From Phanerodontia chrysosporium (taxonomy: Eukaryota; Basidiomycota; Agaricomycetes; Polyporales; Phanerochaetaceae): a DNA stretch of 64,000 nt. Position 1 is the first letter of the stretch, and every line of letters begins with the position of its first letter. Position numbers and translations under genes: made by a program. The stretch covers positions 248,001 to 312,000 of the forward strand of contig MJGA01000014.1 of NCBI GenBank assembly GCA_001910725.1, in the 5' to 3' direction. This document shows positions 63,307 through 64,000 of the stretch, piece after piece. The notes under the pieces were generated by a model. It was not told where the DNA came from, searched no databases, and saw only the letters and a program-made list of their open reading frames with translations.

Positions 63307-64000
63307 ATGGCGAACTCAACCGTGTCAAGGATTGAGCTTGCGGTGGCGAAGAAACCAATTCCAACATGTTCCCCCAACCTTATGCCGTTTCACATACAAT
63401 ATTCTGGCCCTGCACCTATCTCGACATACTTTCGCGTCAGACCGTCGGTAGATCCTGTATCAGCAACAGGATCTATTTTGGACGCGTCGAAAGACACCCC
63501 ACGGCCGGCAGCGGAAAGGACAGCGACATCAGATTCGCAGGAAACTCTTGTTCCAGAACGGCCATCGCTAGACCCGTCATCAAGCTCCTCTTCTGTGGCA
63601 ACCCTTGTTGCACAGGGCCAGACGTCAGCTAGTTACAACGCAACCACTCACGACGGAAAACAATTCGTGGCCTCCTTCAGAGGTCGCGCCGTGCGCGGCA
63701 CGAAGGTCGATTTGCCCCCAGGCTTCTCTGGCGTCGTCCTCAGCGCACCAGACGCCGCACTAAAAAAGGCCCCCGCGTCTGCGAAGGTGGAAGAAGAGGG
63801 CCAGCGCCGAACGAGACCGAAGCGAGCAGCGTCGAAGAAACAGGCTATGCAGTTTGACGAGGCAGAGGAGGCAGACGACAGCATGGAGGGTGTCGAGGAG
63901 GAAGTGTTGCCGGTGCGGGTCCTGGAACCCACTGGCACGTTTTCGTCTTTCACGCTGTGGCATCCCGATATCCCAGTCGACGAAGGCAGAGACGAGTACC
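63307..64000 (+). CDS. RNH203: Ribonuclease H2 subunit C (non-catalytic), 3' end outside window
   Basis: Subunit of the nuclear RNase H2 complex that removes ribonucleotides from DNA. Open from ATG 63307 through the window edge without a stop (231 codons). Motifs of the RNASEH2C/Rnh203 family: LMPFHIQYSGPAPISTYF near the start, FRGRAVRGTKVDLPPGFSG then VVLSAP in the middle, and GTFSSFTLWHPDIPVDEGRD at the end. A Ser/Thr-rich insert and a Lys/Arg/Glu linker separate the beta-barrel pieces, as usual in fungi. Only 180 bp separate it from the divergent F-box gene. Symbol given by family resemblance; start could also be the Met of MPFHIQ (63382). Confidence 0.78.
   Translation, partial: MANSTVSRIELAVAKKPIPTCSPNLMPFHIQYSGPAPISTYFRVRPSVDPVSATGSILDASKDTPRPAAERTATSDSQETLVPERPSLDPSSSSSSVATLVAQGQTSASYNATTHDGKQFVASFRGRAVRGTKVDLPPGFSGVVLSAPDAALKKAPASAKVEEEGQRRTRPKRAASKKQAMQFDEAEEADDSMEGVEEEVLPVRVLEPTGTFSSFTLWHPDIPVDEGRDEY

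Noticed and set aside
1..64000. tRNA genes, rRNA genes, CRISPR arrays
   Set aside because: No A-box/B-box pair with a cloverleaf, no rRNA core sequence and no regularly spaced repeats were seen; the organism is a eukaryote.

Overview
The window comes from a filamentous basidiomycete, most likely an Agaricomycete of the polypore type. The evidence is short GT-AG introns (about 45-70 nt) in almost every gene, GC-rich coding sequence, many F-box and BTB-like paralogs, chromodomain Gypsy and Copia retrotransposons, and housekeeping genes that read as fungal orthologs. Gene models below were spliced by hand; exon phases add up except where a break is stated.

Layout. 1-11,100 is a dense housekeeping block: a partial R-type lectin, a pyroglutamyl peptidase, an unknown coiled-coil protein, a UBA/zinc-finger/UBX protein, an F-box protein, a YTP1-like membrane protein and, divergent from it, a BET1/SFT1-type Qc-SNARE made of three small exons. 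11,100-43,000 is an accessory region. It holds three BTB/POZ-like paralogs, a 7.7-kb Gypsy element with two 694-bp LTRs (target duplication TATCC), and a Copia element (LTRs 290 bp, TSD GCTAC). That Copia element was split by insertion of a second, intact Copia element in the opposite orientation (LTRs 418/417 bp, TSD AGTCG). Several short interspersed repeats lie around them. 43,000-52,000 carries three tandem family-8 glycosyltransferase genes and a truncated F-box-family gene. 52,900-64,000 holds a hemerythrin-like gene, another repeat copy, a type-B carboxylesterase/lipase with micro-exons, two F-box-family genes on the minus strand, and the 5' part of a ribonuclease H2 subunit C gene that runs off the end.

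The most unusual item is a repeat module of about 115 bp found seven times (four intact copies of the full stem set, one with an enlarged loop, one 3'-truncated, one decayed). It ends two otherwise unrelated repeat families: family 1, about 1.27 kb, copies A, D and F; and family 2, 469 bp, copies B, C and partly E. Its sequence folds into a closing stem with two inner hairpins, one capped by TTCG. Differences between copies mostly keep the pairing, and one copy has a loop insertion that leaves the stem whole. This looks like a structured RNA (or foldback DNA) tail shared by non-autonomous elements.

A second theme is single-base breaks in otherwise well preserved genes: pyroglutamyl peptidase, the coiled-coil gene, two F-box genes, BTB1, Gypsy pol, GT8-3 and the esterase. 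Several fall in homopolymers, so sequencing or assembly error is the first explanation to test before calling pseudogenes.
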